DNA from: a virus
DNA length: 62,294 nucleotides
Direction: 5' to 3' (one strand)
IMG/VR virus record: IMGVR_UViG_3300028608_000014
Location: 1-62,294 of that record
Shown: piece after piece, positions 7,921-15,596 of the stretch
How positions within the stretch are numbered: the first letter of the stretch is position 1
How the letters are laid out: each line of letters starts with the position of its first letter
Notes under the pieces: model-generated
Databases searched by the model: none
Seen by the model: only the letters and a program-made list of their open reading frames with translations
What the model was told of the DNA's origin: nothing
Position numbers and translations under genes: made by a program

Positions 7921-7952
7921 AAAGCGATAAACCTTCCAATGATTGGAGTAAC

Positions 7953-8171
7953 GTGACTAGACTCATCTCTCAACAGCTCGTTGACCTGCTTGTTGAGGAA
8001 CGCAAGCGGCAGGGACTCTCCCAGATGGAAGTGGCAGTCCGCATGGGAGCGGCAACATCGTGGATACAGGCAATCGAATACAACCAGCAAGCCGGGCGGC
8101 AGGTCTCGGCCTTCCAGCGCTACGCCGACGCACTCGGGGTGGACCTGGAGGTCACCATCGCCCGGCCCTAG
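7953..8171 (+). CDS. XRE-family HTH DNA-binding protein, 72 aa
   Basis: GTG start with TTGGAGTAAC upstream. A helix-turn-helix of Cro/CI type spans residues about 13-60: GLSQMEVAVRMGAATSWIQA, then the recognition region, then ALGVDLEVTI. At 72 residues it is a bare HTH without a dimerisation domain, like Cro-type or small antitoxin-like regulators. The palindrome at 7906-7920 is a likely operator. It is one candidate for the phage repressor. Confidence 0.85.
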   Translation: MTRLISQQLVDLLVEERKRQGLSQMEVAVRMGAATSWIQAIEYNQQAGRQVSAFQRYADALGVDLEVTIARP

Positions 8172-8188
8172 ACTCCAGGGGGAGAAGT

Positions 8189-8512
8189 ATGGGCAACAGG
8201 TCAGGTTGGGAGGCCCGCCGTTTCATGAGAGGTGAAGCGGTCTGGGTCTCCCCTTCGGTGAGCAGCCAGTGGCTGTCCGATGATGAGGCAGTGGTCCTGG
8301 AGGATGTCGGCGCGGGGTATCTTGTGCTGCAGGAGTCGGAGCGTGTCCCGAGCCATGGGCTCGGGCATTTCGTCTGTGACCGGGAGCTGTCCGAACTGTG
8401 CGAAGGCGCACGGCCCGTAATGGTGCGGGTCAAGGTCCGGCGGCTGCGGGAGTTCACGCTCACCCTGGTGCCGCCGGGGGATGCCCGGTGGTGGAGCGCC
8501 CGACATAACTAG
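8189..8512 (+). CDS. Hypothetical protein, 107 aa
   Basis: Start MGNRSGWEAR at 8189 follows GGGGGAGAAGT. Beta-rich sequence with no recognised motif. It shares a unit with the HTH gene (18 bp apart) and is followed by a terminator at 8525. Confidence 0.65.
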   Translation: MGNRSGWEARRFMRGEAVWVSPSVSSQWLSDDEAVVLEDVGAGYLVLQESERVPSHGLGHFVCDRELSELCEGARPVMVRVKVRRLREFTLTLVPPGDARWWSARHN

Positions 8513-8524
8513 GCACTGCGCAAG

Positions 8525-8556
8525 AAAAGGCCTCCAGTGTGGCGGGGGCCTTTTTT
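8525..8556 (+). terminator. Rho-independent terminator
   Basis: AAAAGGCC pairs with GGGGCCTTTT, ending in a T6 run (8551-8556), after the 8189-8512 gene. Confidence 0.85.
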
Positions 8557-8584
8557 CGTGCCATGGTGTTTCTCCGAGTTTTCA

Positions 8585-8614
8585 TTGAACACTACGCGCG
8601 TAGTGTTGTACGCT
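8585..8614 (+). promoter_or_regulatory. Early promoter with perfect 18-bp operator
   Basis: TTGAAC (8585-8590) and TACGCT (8609-8614) are 18 bp apart. ACACTACGCGCGTAGTGT (8589-8606) is a perfect palindrome of the dispersed operator family. A short GCTGT/ACAGC hairpin follows in the leader. It drives 8668 and the helicase unit. Confidence 0.75.
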
Positions 8615-8667
8615 CTGTGTATTGATCTGCTGTAACAGCATCAACCTACACACAGGAGCACAGCATC

Positions 8668-9042
8668 ATGAGCATTCCCACCCTCTCGGCCCGCATGCGG
8701 GTCATCGAACCGCAGGACGAAATGATCGGTTCGCTCACCACCGAGCGCGTGGCCCTCGCCGTCCGCTACGCCGGAGGCCAGGTCATCGACGGCCCCGACG
8801 ACGCCAAGCGCTGGCTGGCCTGGGCGCTGAACACCGACATCCCGTACGGGGCCTGGGACCAGCTGTCCGAGGCGTTCCAGACGGCGCACTACCTCGAAGA
8901 CGCGGATCTGGACTACTGGTACGACGTCCCCAACACGCTCGCCAACCGCGAGGCCATGCTGCGCCACGCCGAACTCATCATCGACTCCTGCGTGGAGAGC
9001 CTGTCCCGGCTGCTCTGCGCCCAGCTGGGCGTGACGGCATGA
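8668..9042 (+). CDS. Hypothetical early protein, 124 aa
   Basis: Preceded by the consensus leader TACACACAGGAGCACAG. Acidic, helical, no recognised motif. First gene of the unit leading to the SF2 helicase; overlaps the next gene by ATGA. Confidence 0.7.
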   Translation: MSIPTLSARMRVIEPQDEMIGSLTTERVALAVRYAGGQVIDGPDDAKRWLAWALNTDIPYGAWDQLSEAFQTAHYLEDADLDYWYDVPNTLANREAMLRHAELIIDSCVESLSRLLCAQLGVTA

Positions 9043-9377
9043 GCAAGCGGGTAGCCATCTGGGGCACCGTGAAACTGAACGGCACCGGCAAGCGGGTGGC
9101 CGCCCTCTGGAACGGCAAGCAGTCCTACACGCGCATGGCCGTGGACTCTGACCCGTGGGGCGGCGTCATGCCCCTGTCCTGGCCGGAGGTGTGGACGTTC
9201 AGGCCCAGGGACGCCGACTGGAAAAACCAGCTGGAGCCTCTGGCCCCCCACTGCAAGAACTGCGCGGCGTACATCAAGCCCGACCCCACGGACTCGGAGA
9301 GCTGGGTGCACCGCTCCAGCGGCGACGGGGCCTGCAATCCCCGGATCGCGGACGCATGGGCGGAGCCTGCCCAGTGA
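9039..9377 (+). CDS. Hypothetical protein with Cys pair, 112 aa
   Basis: MSKRVAIWGTVKL starts at 9039, overlapping the previous stop. The centre contains HCKNCAAYIK (a CxxC pair), with another Cys near the C-terminus (GDGACNPR), which may bind metal. No family recognised. Confidence 0.65.
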   Translation: MSKRVAIWGTVKLNGTGKRVAALWNGKQSYTRMAVDSDPWGGVMPLSWPEVWTFRPRDADWKNQLEPLAPHCKNCAAYIKPDPTDSESWVHRSSGDGACNPRIADAWAEPAQ

Positions 9378-9490
9378 GCCGGCCGGAGACCTACATCATC
9401 GAGTGGACCGGAAACATCCAGGTCCACCAGCCCGTGAGGAACAGGGTGGAAGTCTCCGGCCAGGAACACGGCGAGGCAACGGAGCAGTGA
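9374..9490 (+). CDS. Very small coupled protein, 38 aa
   Basis: GTG start overlaps the previous stop (GTGA), and its own stop overlaps the next GTG start. The peptide begins VSRPETYIIEWTGN and ends EATEQ. The exact fit between two genes supports translation, but the length leaves doubt. Confidence 0.5.
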   Translation: MSRPETYIIEWTGNIQVHQPVRNRVEVSGQEHGEATEQ

Positions 9491-9792
9491 GCGCCATCTT
9501 CGAGCGGGCCGCCGGGCAGTGGGCGCAGATGCGCAGCGACTATGAGCGCTACGTGGACGCCGCCTACAACACGGCGCTGGAAGCCTGCTCGGGGGTGCTG
9601 GTCAACGCCGAAGGCAGGTTCGCCCGGATCGACGGCTACAGCCTGTTCACCGGCCCCGCCATCCGGGCACACAGGTTCGCCAGCTGGGAGCTGGTGGAGC
9701 ACTGGCAGCGCGTCCCCCGGCTGAGCCTGGCCGAGTTCGAGAAGCAATGGGTGGAAGGGAGCATCGGACACTATGAGCAGCAGGCTGCTTGA
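9487..9792 (+). CDS. Hypothetical protein, 101 aa
   Basis: GTG start at 9487 overlapping the upstream stop. Helical; RASWEL and VEHWQRVPRL segments. It overlaps the helicase gene by 20 bp, implying translational coupling. No function recognised. Confidence 0.65.
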   Translation: MSAIFERAAGQWAQMRSDYERYVDAAYNTALEACSGVLVNAEGRFARIDGYSLFTGPAIRAHRFASWELVEHWQRVPRLSLAEFEKQWVEGSIGHYEQQAA

Positions 9793-11215
9793 ACGCTGGA
9801 CACCGCGCCCGGACCAGCTGGCCGCCACCAATGAGATCCTGCAGGCCAAACGGCATCTGTGCCGGGCCGAGGTGGGCGCAGGCAAGACACTGGTGGGCGT
9901 GGAGGCCGTGCTGCGTTCCCGTGTGCCCGTGACGCTGGTGGTGGGGCCGCTGAACACCCGCTCCGGATGGGAGAAGGCCTTTGCCCGGCAGTCCGGCGGC
10001 ACCGTGGACTTCCACTTCATCGACGGCTCCAAGCGCGGCACGGCCGCCTTCCACGCGCTGGCCCGGGGCCAGTGGGGCGTCTATTTCATGTCCTGGAACC
10101 GCTTCCGGATGTATGACTGGGCCGCGTTCCCCATCGACTTCATCATCTACGATGAGGTCCACGAGGGGCAGAACCGCAAGTCGGCCACGCACCGCGCCAT
10201 GGTCTCGGCCGCCCGGATCGAGTACCAGGTGGGCCTCTCGGCCACGCTGGCGGGCAACCGGGTGGAGGGCCAGTGGGCCATCCAGCACAGTTTCTGGCCG
10301 GACAAAGCCATCACCCCGGCGTTCTGGACCTGGGTCACCAAGTACCTGAAGACCGAACGGCACAAGCAGGCCGGCAAGGCGATCCTGGGCGAGAAGGAGC
10401 CCGGCACGGTCTGGAGCCTGCTGCCGTCCAAGTCGGCGTTCCCCTCCCCGTACCAGGAGGAGCCGATCATCTTCAACATCGAGGTGGACCTGCTGCCGTT
10501 CCAGCGGAAAATCTACGACAGGTTCGAGAAGGAGGCCGTGGTCTGGCTCGAAGGCCACCCGCTGGTCGAGGAGCTGCCCGCCATCCAGCAGCTGCGGCTG
10601 CGGCAGATGTGCCTGGCCGTCCCGTCCATCCGGGAGGTCTGGAAGACCCGCACCGTCGATGAGTTCGGCCAGCCGTGCGAGCCCTGGGACGAACTGGTCG
10701 AGGAGGTCTACTTCGAGGAGGATGCCAAGTCCACCAAGGCGGAGGCGGTCATCGAACAGGTCCGGCACCTGTACGAGAACGGCGGCACCGAGCCGATCAT
10801 CATGTTCACGCACTCCCGAAAATTCGCCACCATGCTCACGCTGCGGCTGCAGGCGAAGGGCTACCGGGCGCGCCGGTTTGTCGGCGGCATGTCCGACGCC
10901 GAGCGCACCTGGAAGCGGGAGGCCTTCGGGACCGAATACGACATCATGGTGGCCACCCAGGCGGCCGTGGGCATCGGCACCGACGGCATCCAGGAGGTCT
11001 GCAGGATCGAGTTCTGGGTCTCCCTCAGTGACAACCGGCTGCACAACAAGCAGGGCACCGGCAGGCTGAACCGGCCCGGCCAGAAACGCACCGTGCTGCG
11101 CTACAACTTCCTCGCCCGCGACACCGTGGAGGTCAAGCGGCTGGCGCAGATGGCGGCCGACCAGGAGCAGCTGGACGCCAGCTACGGCTACGAACCGCAG
11201 GACACCGCCGCATGA
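9773..11215 (+). CDS. SF2 helicase (SNF2-like, DEVH box)
   Basis: 480 residues with full SF2 signatures: Walker A EVGAGKT (about 33-39), Walker B DEVH (127-130), motif III GLSAT (154-158), and motif VI QGTGRLNRPGQ (427-437) in the second RecA-like lobe. Such phage proteins are ATP-driven DNA translocases used in replication or recombination. Its place before the WhiB, nuclease, Sak4-like and primase genes supports a DNA-metabolism role. The single RecA pair with no extra domain is typical of compact phage SNF2-type helicases. Confidence 0.9.
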   Translation: MSSRLLERWTPRPDQLAATNEILQAKRHLCRAEVGAGKTLVGVEAVLRSRVPVTLVVGPLNTRSGWEKAFARQSGGTVDFHFIDGSKRGTAAFHALARGQWGVYFMSWNRFRMYDWAAFPIDFIIYDEVHEGQNRKSATHRAMVSAARIEYQVGLSATLAGNRVEGQWAIQHSFWPDKAITPAFWTWVTKYLKTERHKQAGKAILGEKEPGTVWSLLPSKSAFPSPYQEEPIIFNIEVDLLPFQRKIYDRFEKEAVVWLEGHPLVEELPAIQQLRLRQMCLAVPSIREVWKTRTVDEFGQPCEPWDELVEEVYFEEDAKSTKAEAVIEQVRHLYENGGTEPIIMFTHSRKFATMLTLRLQAKGYRARRFVGGMSDAERTWKREAFGTEYDIMVATQAAVGIGTDGIQEVCRIEFWVSLSDNRLHNKQGTGRLNRPGQKRTVLRYNFLARDTVEVKRLAQMAADQEQLDASYGYEPQDTAA

Positions 11216-11237
11216 TGACCTGTCGGAAAGAAAAGTA

Positions 11238-11267
11238 TTGACACCATGCACGTAGGGTCTGTAACGT
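11238..11267 (+). promoter_or_regulatory. Early promoter with half-operator
   Basis: Exact TTGACA (11238-11243), 18-bp spacer and TAACGT (11262-11267). The spacer has one good operator half (CGTAGGGT) and one degenerate half. A hairpin ATTGCT/AGCAAT follows in the leader, then TAGGAGCACACA before the ATG at 11321. Confidence 0.75.
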
Positions 11268-11320
11268 CTTCCTTATAAACATTGCTCTACACAGCAATCC
11301 ACACACCCTAGGAGCACACA

Positions 11321-11761
11321 ATGACCCTCGAACTCAACTTCGGACAGGTCCGCCTCGCAGACGGCACCGTCAGTGACGTTGCAAAGGAGCTGGAACTGAT
11401 GTCCGCACCTTCCGCCGCCGATATCGAACTGGAGCACCTGGCCGAAGCCGCCCTCCAGGCCGACATCGAGTTCAAGGAGGCCGAGACCAAGAAGGACAGC
11501 GCCAAGGCCGCCTTCAAGAAGGCCCTCGAAGCCCGTGGCCAGCTGGACCCGGACACCCGGAGCGTCGGCGTGGTCCGCACCATCATCAAGCGCATGCGCC
11601 GGTTCGACCCGGCCCTCGCCAAGCAGCTGCTCACGGCGGAGGAGGTCGCCAGGTACAGCGACATCAGCAGCGCGCTGGTCAAGGCCAACGTCGCCCCCAA
11701 CGTCTATGAAATGTTCCAGAAGGACGCCGGCTTCAGCCTCGAAATCAAAGTCGCTGATTAG
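11321..11761 (+). CDS. Hypothetical coiled-coil protein, 146 aa
   Basis: Residues about 30-75 are a charged helix (LEHLAEAALQADIEFKEAE and following), with a C-terminal segment ending SLEIKVAD. It has its own strong promoter (11238) and terminator (11771), suggesting high, separate expression. Position before the recombination genes is compatible with a nuclease accessory protein, but that is only inference. Confidence 0.65.
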   Translation: MTLELNFGQVRLADGTVSDVAKELELMSAPSAADIELEHLAEAALQADIEFKEAETKKDSAKAAFKKALEARGQLDPDTRSVGVVRTIIKRMRRFDPALAKQLLTAEEVARYSDISSALVKANVAPNVYEMFQKDAGFSLEIKVAD

Positions 11762-11770
11762 GCAGCCGAC

Positions 11771-11803
11771 GGCAGGAGGGGGATTTTCCCCTTCCTGCCT
11801 TTA
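11771..11803 (+). terminator. Rho-independent terminator
   Basis: GGCAGGA (11771-11777) pairs with TCCTGCC (11793-11799); inner GGGG/CCCC pairs; a short T-run follows. Confidence 0.75.
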
Positions 11804-11839
11804 GTTGTTTCCCGCAGAGCACACCAAAGGAGCAGCAGC

Positions 11840-12196
11840 ATGTCCCTCGACATGGCCCAGGCGTTCGCGATTTTCTCCGGACTCAACCTCGGACAGGACG
11901 AAGCGCAGGCAGCGCTGGACGCACTGACTCCGCCCGAGCGGGAGGAGTACCAGCAGCACGCCGCCGATTTTGTTGACGTGGCCGAACAGTACAGCGCGCA
12001 GGCCTACGCCGAACTCGGCCGGCTCACCTTTGAACACAACCTGCAGCTGAAGCCCGAGGATCTGACCCTGTGGACCATCCAGGACTACCGGGACGCGCTG
12101 GACGCCATCGAGGGCTCCGAGTTCGAGGCCATCCACCTGGCCAACCTCTGCCGGACCCCGGCCACACGGCACATCCTCGCGCTGGTGAAGCCATGA
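11840..12196 (+). CDS. Hypothetical protein, 118 aa
   Basis: Preceded by AAAGGAGCAGCAGC. Acidic and helical throughout; no family recognised. First gene of the unit that runs through WhiB to the Sak4-like ATPase. Confidence 0.65.
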   Translation: MSLDMAQAFAIFSGLNLGQDEAQAALDALTPPEREEYQQHAADFVDVAEQYSAQAYAELGRLTFEHNLQLKPEDLTLWTIQDYRDALDAIEGSEFEAIHLANLCRTPATRHILALVKP

Positions 12197-12206
12197 AAGG
12201 AACGCC

Positions 12207-12530
12207 ATGGGAAGAACACCCGGCCGGGCAACGACCCGCTTTGAAGGCCGTGTCGTGAGCAGCCTGCAGAAGAACTTCCTGGCGGCGATGGTGGACAACC
12301 CGCCGCCCTGCACCGAAGAAGACCCGGAGATCTTCTTCGGCGGCTCCGACTCCACGGCCGCGGCCCGCAACGTTGCGGCAGCCAAGGCGGTGTGCCGCAC
12401 CTGCCCGCTGATTTTTGCCTGCCTGCAATTCGCCCTGGAGACCAATGACCAGTTCGCCATCATGGGCGGCAAAACCCCCAACGAGCGCGCACGGGCCCAG
12501 TCCAGGTACAACGAAAGGCAAGCCGCATGA
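12207..12530 (+). CDS. whiB: WhiB-family transcription regulator
   Basis: 107 residues with the four-Cys iron-sulfur pattern of WhiB proteins: Cys35, Cys63, Cys66 and Cys72 (VCRTCPLIFAC), then a turn IMGGKTPNERA where hosts have a G[VI]WGG loop, and a short basic C-terminus. WhiB proteins are actinobacterial Fe-S regulators that contact the principal sigma factor. Phage versions such as WhiBTM4 can interfere with host WhiB2 and septation (established for that phage). Starts with AAAGGAACGCC upstream; overlaps the next gene by ATGA. Confidence 0.9.
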   Translation: MGRTPGRATTRFEGRVVSSLQKNFLAAMVDNPPPCTEEDPEIFFGGSDSTAAARNVAAAKAVCRTCPLIFACLQFALETNDQFAIMGGKTPNERARAQSRYNERQAA

Positions 12531-13255
12531 GAACCCCCCGGGTGCTGGTCGCCTGCGAGTATTCAGGCATTGTCCGTGCCGCCTTTGCCGCCCGCGGCTG
12601 GGACGCCTGGTCCTGTGACCTGCTGGAATCCGAACGGCCCGGCGGCAACCACTACCAGGGCGACGTCAACGACATCCTGCATGAGGGCTGGGATCTCATG
12701 GTCGCGCACCCGCCGTGCACCTACCTGACCCTCTCCGGCGTGAAATGGCTGTACGAGGAATGGACCGACGCCGAGCGCGCCGCCCACCTGGATGCATTCG
12801 GCACAGTACTGACCGGCCACAGCCGCCGCCCTGACCTGCAACGCTGGCGGGACATGCGGGAGGGCGCAGACTTCTTCCTGCGGCTGTGGGATGCCGACAT
12901 CGAGCACATCGCCGTGGAGAACCCGCAGATGCACGGGCATGCCATCAGGGCCACGGGCGGCAAGCCCACCCAGTTTGTCCAGCCCTACGAGTACGGCACA
13001 CCGGAGTCCAAGCGCACCGGCCTGCGGCTGAAGAACCTGCCGCCGCTGACCCCCAATGAGGGCTGGGAGAAGGTGCTGGCCCACGGCAAGACGCTGCCGA
13101 AGAAGGTCTTCGAGCGGGTCCACTACCTCCCGCCGTCGCCCACCCGGTGGAAGGAACGCTCCCGCACCTTCCCCGGCATCGCCCAGGCCATGGCAGACCA
13201 GTGGGGGCCATACATCGAAGCCAGAATCGACGCAGAGGAGCTGCAGGCAGCATGA
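12527..13255 (+). CDS. DNA methyltransferase-like protein
   Basis: 242 residues. The N-terminus VLVACEYSGIVRAAF resembles motif I of Rossmann methyltransferases. AHPPCTYLT (about residues 60-68) resembles the PC motif of cytosine methyltransferases, and VENPQMHG fits the ENV-type motif. From memory this family is common in actinophages and annotated as a DNA methylase. Target recognition is not visible. It could protect phage DNA from restriction together with the C5 enzyme at 59340. Confidence 0.75.
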   Translation: MRTPRVLVACEYSGIVRAAFAARGWDAWSCDLLESERPGGNHYQGDVNDILHEGWDLMVAHPPCTYLTLSGVKWLYEEWTDAERAAHLDAFGTVLTGHSRRPDLQRWRDMREGADFFLRLWDADIEHIAVENPQMHGHAIRATGGKPTQFVQPYEYGTPESKRTGLRLKNLPPLTPNEGWEKVLAHGKTLPKKVFERVHYLPPSPTRWKERSRTFPGIAQAMADQWGPYIEARIDAEELQAA

Positions 13256-14055
13256 CAGACTTTCCCCCGCTGGAGGCCGTGGAGCACATGTTCCTGAAGG
13301 CCTTCACCAAACCCTCCAGCCGGTCCCTGCAGTCCAAGCTCGGACCCTCCGAGGTGGGTGGCTGCCCGTACTGCGTCGGCTACACGATGGCCGCCAAACT
13401 CTGCAAGATGCCGCCGCGCGAGGCTGACCCGTTCGGCTACGCGGCCCACATCGGCACCATGTGCCACTACTACCTGGAGCACAAGCTGGACCTGGTGTAC
13501 GGGGCCGGCTATGAGATCGCCTCGCACCGGGAAACCAAGCTGAAGAACATCTTCGAGATACCCGGCTACGGCCCCATCGGGGGCAGCTCCGATCTGTTCG
13601 TGCCGGACTGGGGGCGCACGTTCGACTACAAGTTCCCCGGCAAATACAGCTATGACCTGGTGAAGCTGGCCATCGCCAAGGGCCTGCAGGCGCTGGCGCG
13701 CGGCGAGAAGTTCGAGAAGGCACATGCCCCGAGCATGAGGTACCGGGCGCAGCAGCAGATCTACCGCAAGGGCTGGGAGAACCTCGGCCACGAGGTTGGT
13801 AGCTCGGTTATTATTTTTCTGCCGAGACACAGTAACTCAATAAAGGATGTACTATTCTGGGAAGAGCCCAAGAACGACCGGCTCCTCGAAGACGCAATGG
13901 CGCGGACGGAGAAGATCTGGGAGTACGTCTTGGACGGCCAGCTTGACGGGCTCCCCTCGGACCCGGACTGCTACACCTGCGACACCGAGGGCCGGGGCAA
14001 CACGGCAAGCTACAACCAACTACACAGCAACCACATCAAGGAGCACGCAGCATGA
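13252..14055 (+). CDS. Cas4/RecB-like PD-(D/E)XK nuclease
   Basis: 267 residues. Signs of the PD-(D/E)XK fold are the N-terminal LGPSEVGGCPY (Cys), GTMCHYYLE with a conserved His, GSSDLFVPD and the catalytic DYKF-type segment (TFDYKFPG), plus a C-terminal Cys pair (CYTC). These are single-strand exonucleases working with a recombinase such as the ATPase that follows (ATGA overlap). An AT-rich stretch at 13796-13865 departs sharply from the codon use around it. Confidence 0.85.
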   Translation: MTDFPPLEAVEHMFLKAFTKPSSRSLQSKLGPSEVGGCPYCVGYTMAAKLCKMPPREADPFGYAAHIGTMCHYYLEHKLDLVYGAGYEIASHRETKLKNIFEIPGYGPIGGSSDLFVPDWGRTFDYKFPGKYSYDLVKLAIAKGLQALARGEKFEKAHAPSMRYRAQQQIYRKGWENLGHEVGSSVIIFLPRHSNSIKDVLFWEEPKNDRLLEDAMARTEKIWEYVLDGQLDGLPSDPDCYTCDTEGRGNTASYNQLHSNHIKEHAA

Positions 14056-14861
14056 GCACCGAAACCGTCGAAGTCGGGACGATTGTTCCCGGCACCGAGC
14101 GCGGGCTGCCCGCACCAACGGCGGAGATGTTCGACTTCGCCAGCATCGGCGTCAAGGTCGAACGGCCCCGCAAACCATCCAAGAAGTTCTCCGCCGTCCT
14201 GTACTCGCCGCCGAAGATCGGCAAGACGTCCCTGATCGGCTCCTGCGCCGACGTCCCGGCACTGTGCCCCGTACTGCTGCTGGCCGTCGAGGACGGCAGC
14301 TCCGTACTGGATGAACAGTACGCCGATGACGACAACCTCGACGTCATCAACGTGGAGGACTGGCCGACGGCGGCCCGGATCATCACCGCCGTGGCCGAGG
14401 GCAAGACCCGCTACAAGACCATCGGCGTGGACACCATCTCCGAACTCCAGGAACTGATGAAGGAGCACACCAACGAGGAGGGTTACGCCCTCTGGGCCTT
14501 CATCGCGGACGAGACCATCAAGGTGGTCAAGATGCTGCACCGGAGCCCCCACGTCAACGTCATCTTCACCACCCACGCGGAGAAGGTGCGGGACGAATCC
14601 ACCGGCAAGATCCTCAACAGCCCGTACTTCCTGGGCAAGAAGGCCCTGGCCGAGGTGCTGAAGCCCATCGACCTGATCCTCTACCTCGCCGTCACGGAGG
14701 ACAAGACAACCAGGGAGCCGATCCGGGTGCTCCTCACCAAGCCCGACGGCAAGAACGACGCCGGGGACCGCACGGGCAAGCTCGATATGTACATCCCCAA
14801 CCCGAATTTCTCGGAAATCTACGCACAGATGAAGGCCCAGGAGTTCGCCCAGGCCAGCTGA
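14052..14861 (+). CDS. Sak4-like RecA-fold ATPase
   Basis: 269 residues with Walker A SPPKIGKTS (52-60), Walker B-like TIGVDTIS, and VIFTTHAE near the end of the core, as in phage nucleotide-binding proteins of the Sak4 class. These anneal or pair DNA in phage recombination with a partner ssDNA-binding protein. Here it lies between a Cas4-like nuclease and a DUF669-type protein, the usual recombination trio. Confidence 0.85.
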   Translation: MSTETVEVGTIVPGTERGLPAPTAEMFDFASIGVKVERPRKPSKKFSAVLYSPPKIGKTSLIGSCADVPALCPVLLLAVEDGSSVLDEQYADDDNLDVINVEDWPTAARIITAVAEGKTRYKTIGVDTISELQELMKEHTNEEGYALWAFIADETIKVVKMLHRSPHVNVIFTTHAEKVRDESTGKILNSPYFLGKKALAEVLKPIDLILYLAVTEDKTTREPIRVLLTKPDGKNDAGDRTGKLDMYIPNPNFSEIYAQMKAQEFAQAS

Positions 14862-14905
14862 GCACCACCTAAACAAGAAACCAGAAACAAAGGAAACAGA
14901 TCACC

Positions 14906-15469
14906 ATGGCACGTCTGACTCTCAACATCGACCAGGACGCTTTCGACGGAGCGGGTTTTGAGCCCGTGCCGGTTGGTCCGTACAAGGTCAACATCTACTC
15001 CATTGACGTCCGGGAAGTGAAGCAGGGCGATCACAAGGGCAAGCCCCGCCTCAATTTTCAGTTCCGCATTCAGGACGGCGAGACCTCGCCCGAGGGCAAG
15101 CGGCAGGGCAACCGCCGGCTGTTCGTGGAGCTGAACGCCTTCGAGATGCCGAACAAGAAAGACCCCTCCAAGATGAACGCGCCGTTCGAGCTGATCGCCA
15201 TCGGCAAGGCCATCGGCCTGGACCGGGACCAGATCAATGCCCTGGACACCGATGACTGGCTGGGCAAGGAACTGCAGCTCTCCGTGGCGGCCCACGAGGA
15301 CAAGATGGCCAAGAACCCGGCCACCAACAAGTACGACATCGCCACGGGCGAGAAGCGTGAAGTCATCAAGGGCTTCCGCTCCCTGGAGTCCGCCGGCACC
15401 GCTGTGGCGGCCAGCGCCGGAGTCCTGGCCAAGTCCGGCGGCAAGTCCAACTCCGCGTTTGACCTCTAG
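14906..15469 (+). CDS. DUF669-type protein, probable ssDNA-binding partner
   Basis: 187 residues starting MARLTLNIDQDAF, with a beta-rich body (residues 20-120) and a flexible Gly/Ser-rich C-terminus ending in AFDL, reminiscent of SSB tails. DUF669 proteins accompany Sak-type recombinases in many phages, and an OB-like ssDNA-binding role is accepted for related proteins. Preceded by AAAGGAAACAG. A tRNA-like hairpin set and a terminator follow. Confidence 0.75.
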   Translation: MARLTLNIDQDAFDGAGFEPVPVGPYKVNIYSIDVREVKQGDHKGKPRLNFQFRIQDGETSPEGKRQGNRRLFVELNAFEMPNKKDPSKMNAPFELIAIGKAIGLDRDQINALDTDDWLGKELQLSVAAHEDKMAKNPATNKYDIATGEKREVIKGFRSLESAGTAVAASAGVLAKSGGKSNSAFDL

Positions 15470-15476
15470 ACGTACC

Positions 15477-15523
15477 GCCTGTGCTGTGATGGCACACCGC
15501 CCGTTCGAGACGGGCCACAGGCA
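15477..15523 (+). ncRNA. Candidate tRNA-like three-helix RNA
   Basis: GCCTGTG (15477-15483) pairs perfectly with CACAGGC (15516-15522), 7 bp as in a tRNA acceptor stem. Inside are a short hairpin TGTG-ATGG-CACA (15485-15496) and GCCCG-TTCGAGA-CGGGC (15499-15515), which has the exact 5-bp stem and 7-nt loop of a T-arm and abuts the 7-bp helix with no gap. The next base is A (discriminator position) but no CCA follows. No anticodon arm is present. It lies between a stop codon and a terminator. Confidence 0.5.
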
Positions 15524-15530
15524 CTGAACC

Positions 15531-15554
15531 TCCAGTCCTGCGGCTGGATTTTTT
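15531..15554 (+). terminator. Rho-independent terminator
   Basis: TCCAG (15531-15535) pairs with CTGGA (15544-15548), followed by TTTTTT. It ends the recombination unit, and would also give the tRNA-like RNA a defined 3' end. Confidence 0.75.
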
Positions 15555-15596
15555 ATCGGAGGAGCACGGGCTAATGCGTTACAACGGGAGTCGGGC

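Noticed and set aside
9647-11251. 534-codon minus-strand frame opposite the SF2 helicase
   Set aside because: Antisense shadow of a GC-rich gene; the plus-strand protein has clear helicase motifs while this one has none.
12527-13255. Restriction-modification system with the methyltransferase-like gene
   Set aside because: No restriction endonuclease gene is adjacent to either methyltransferase; solitary phage methylases are common.
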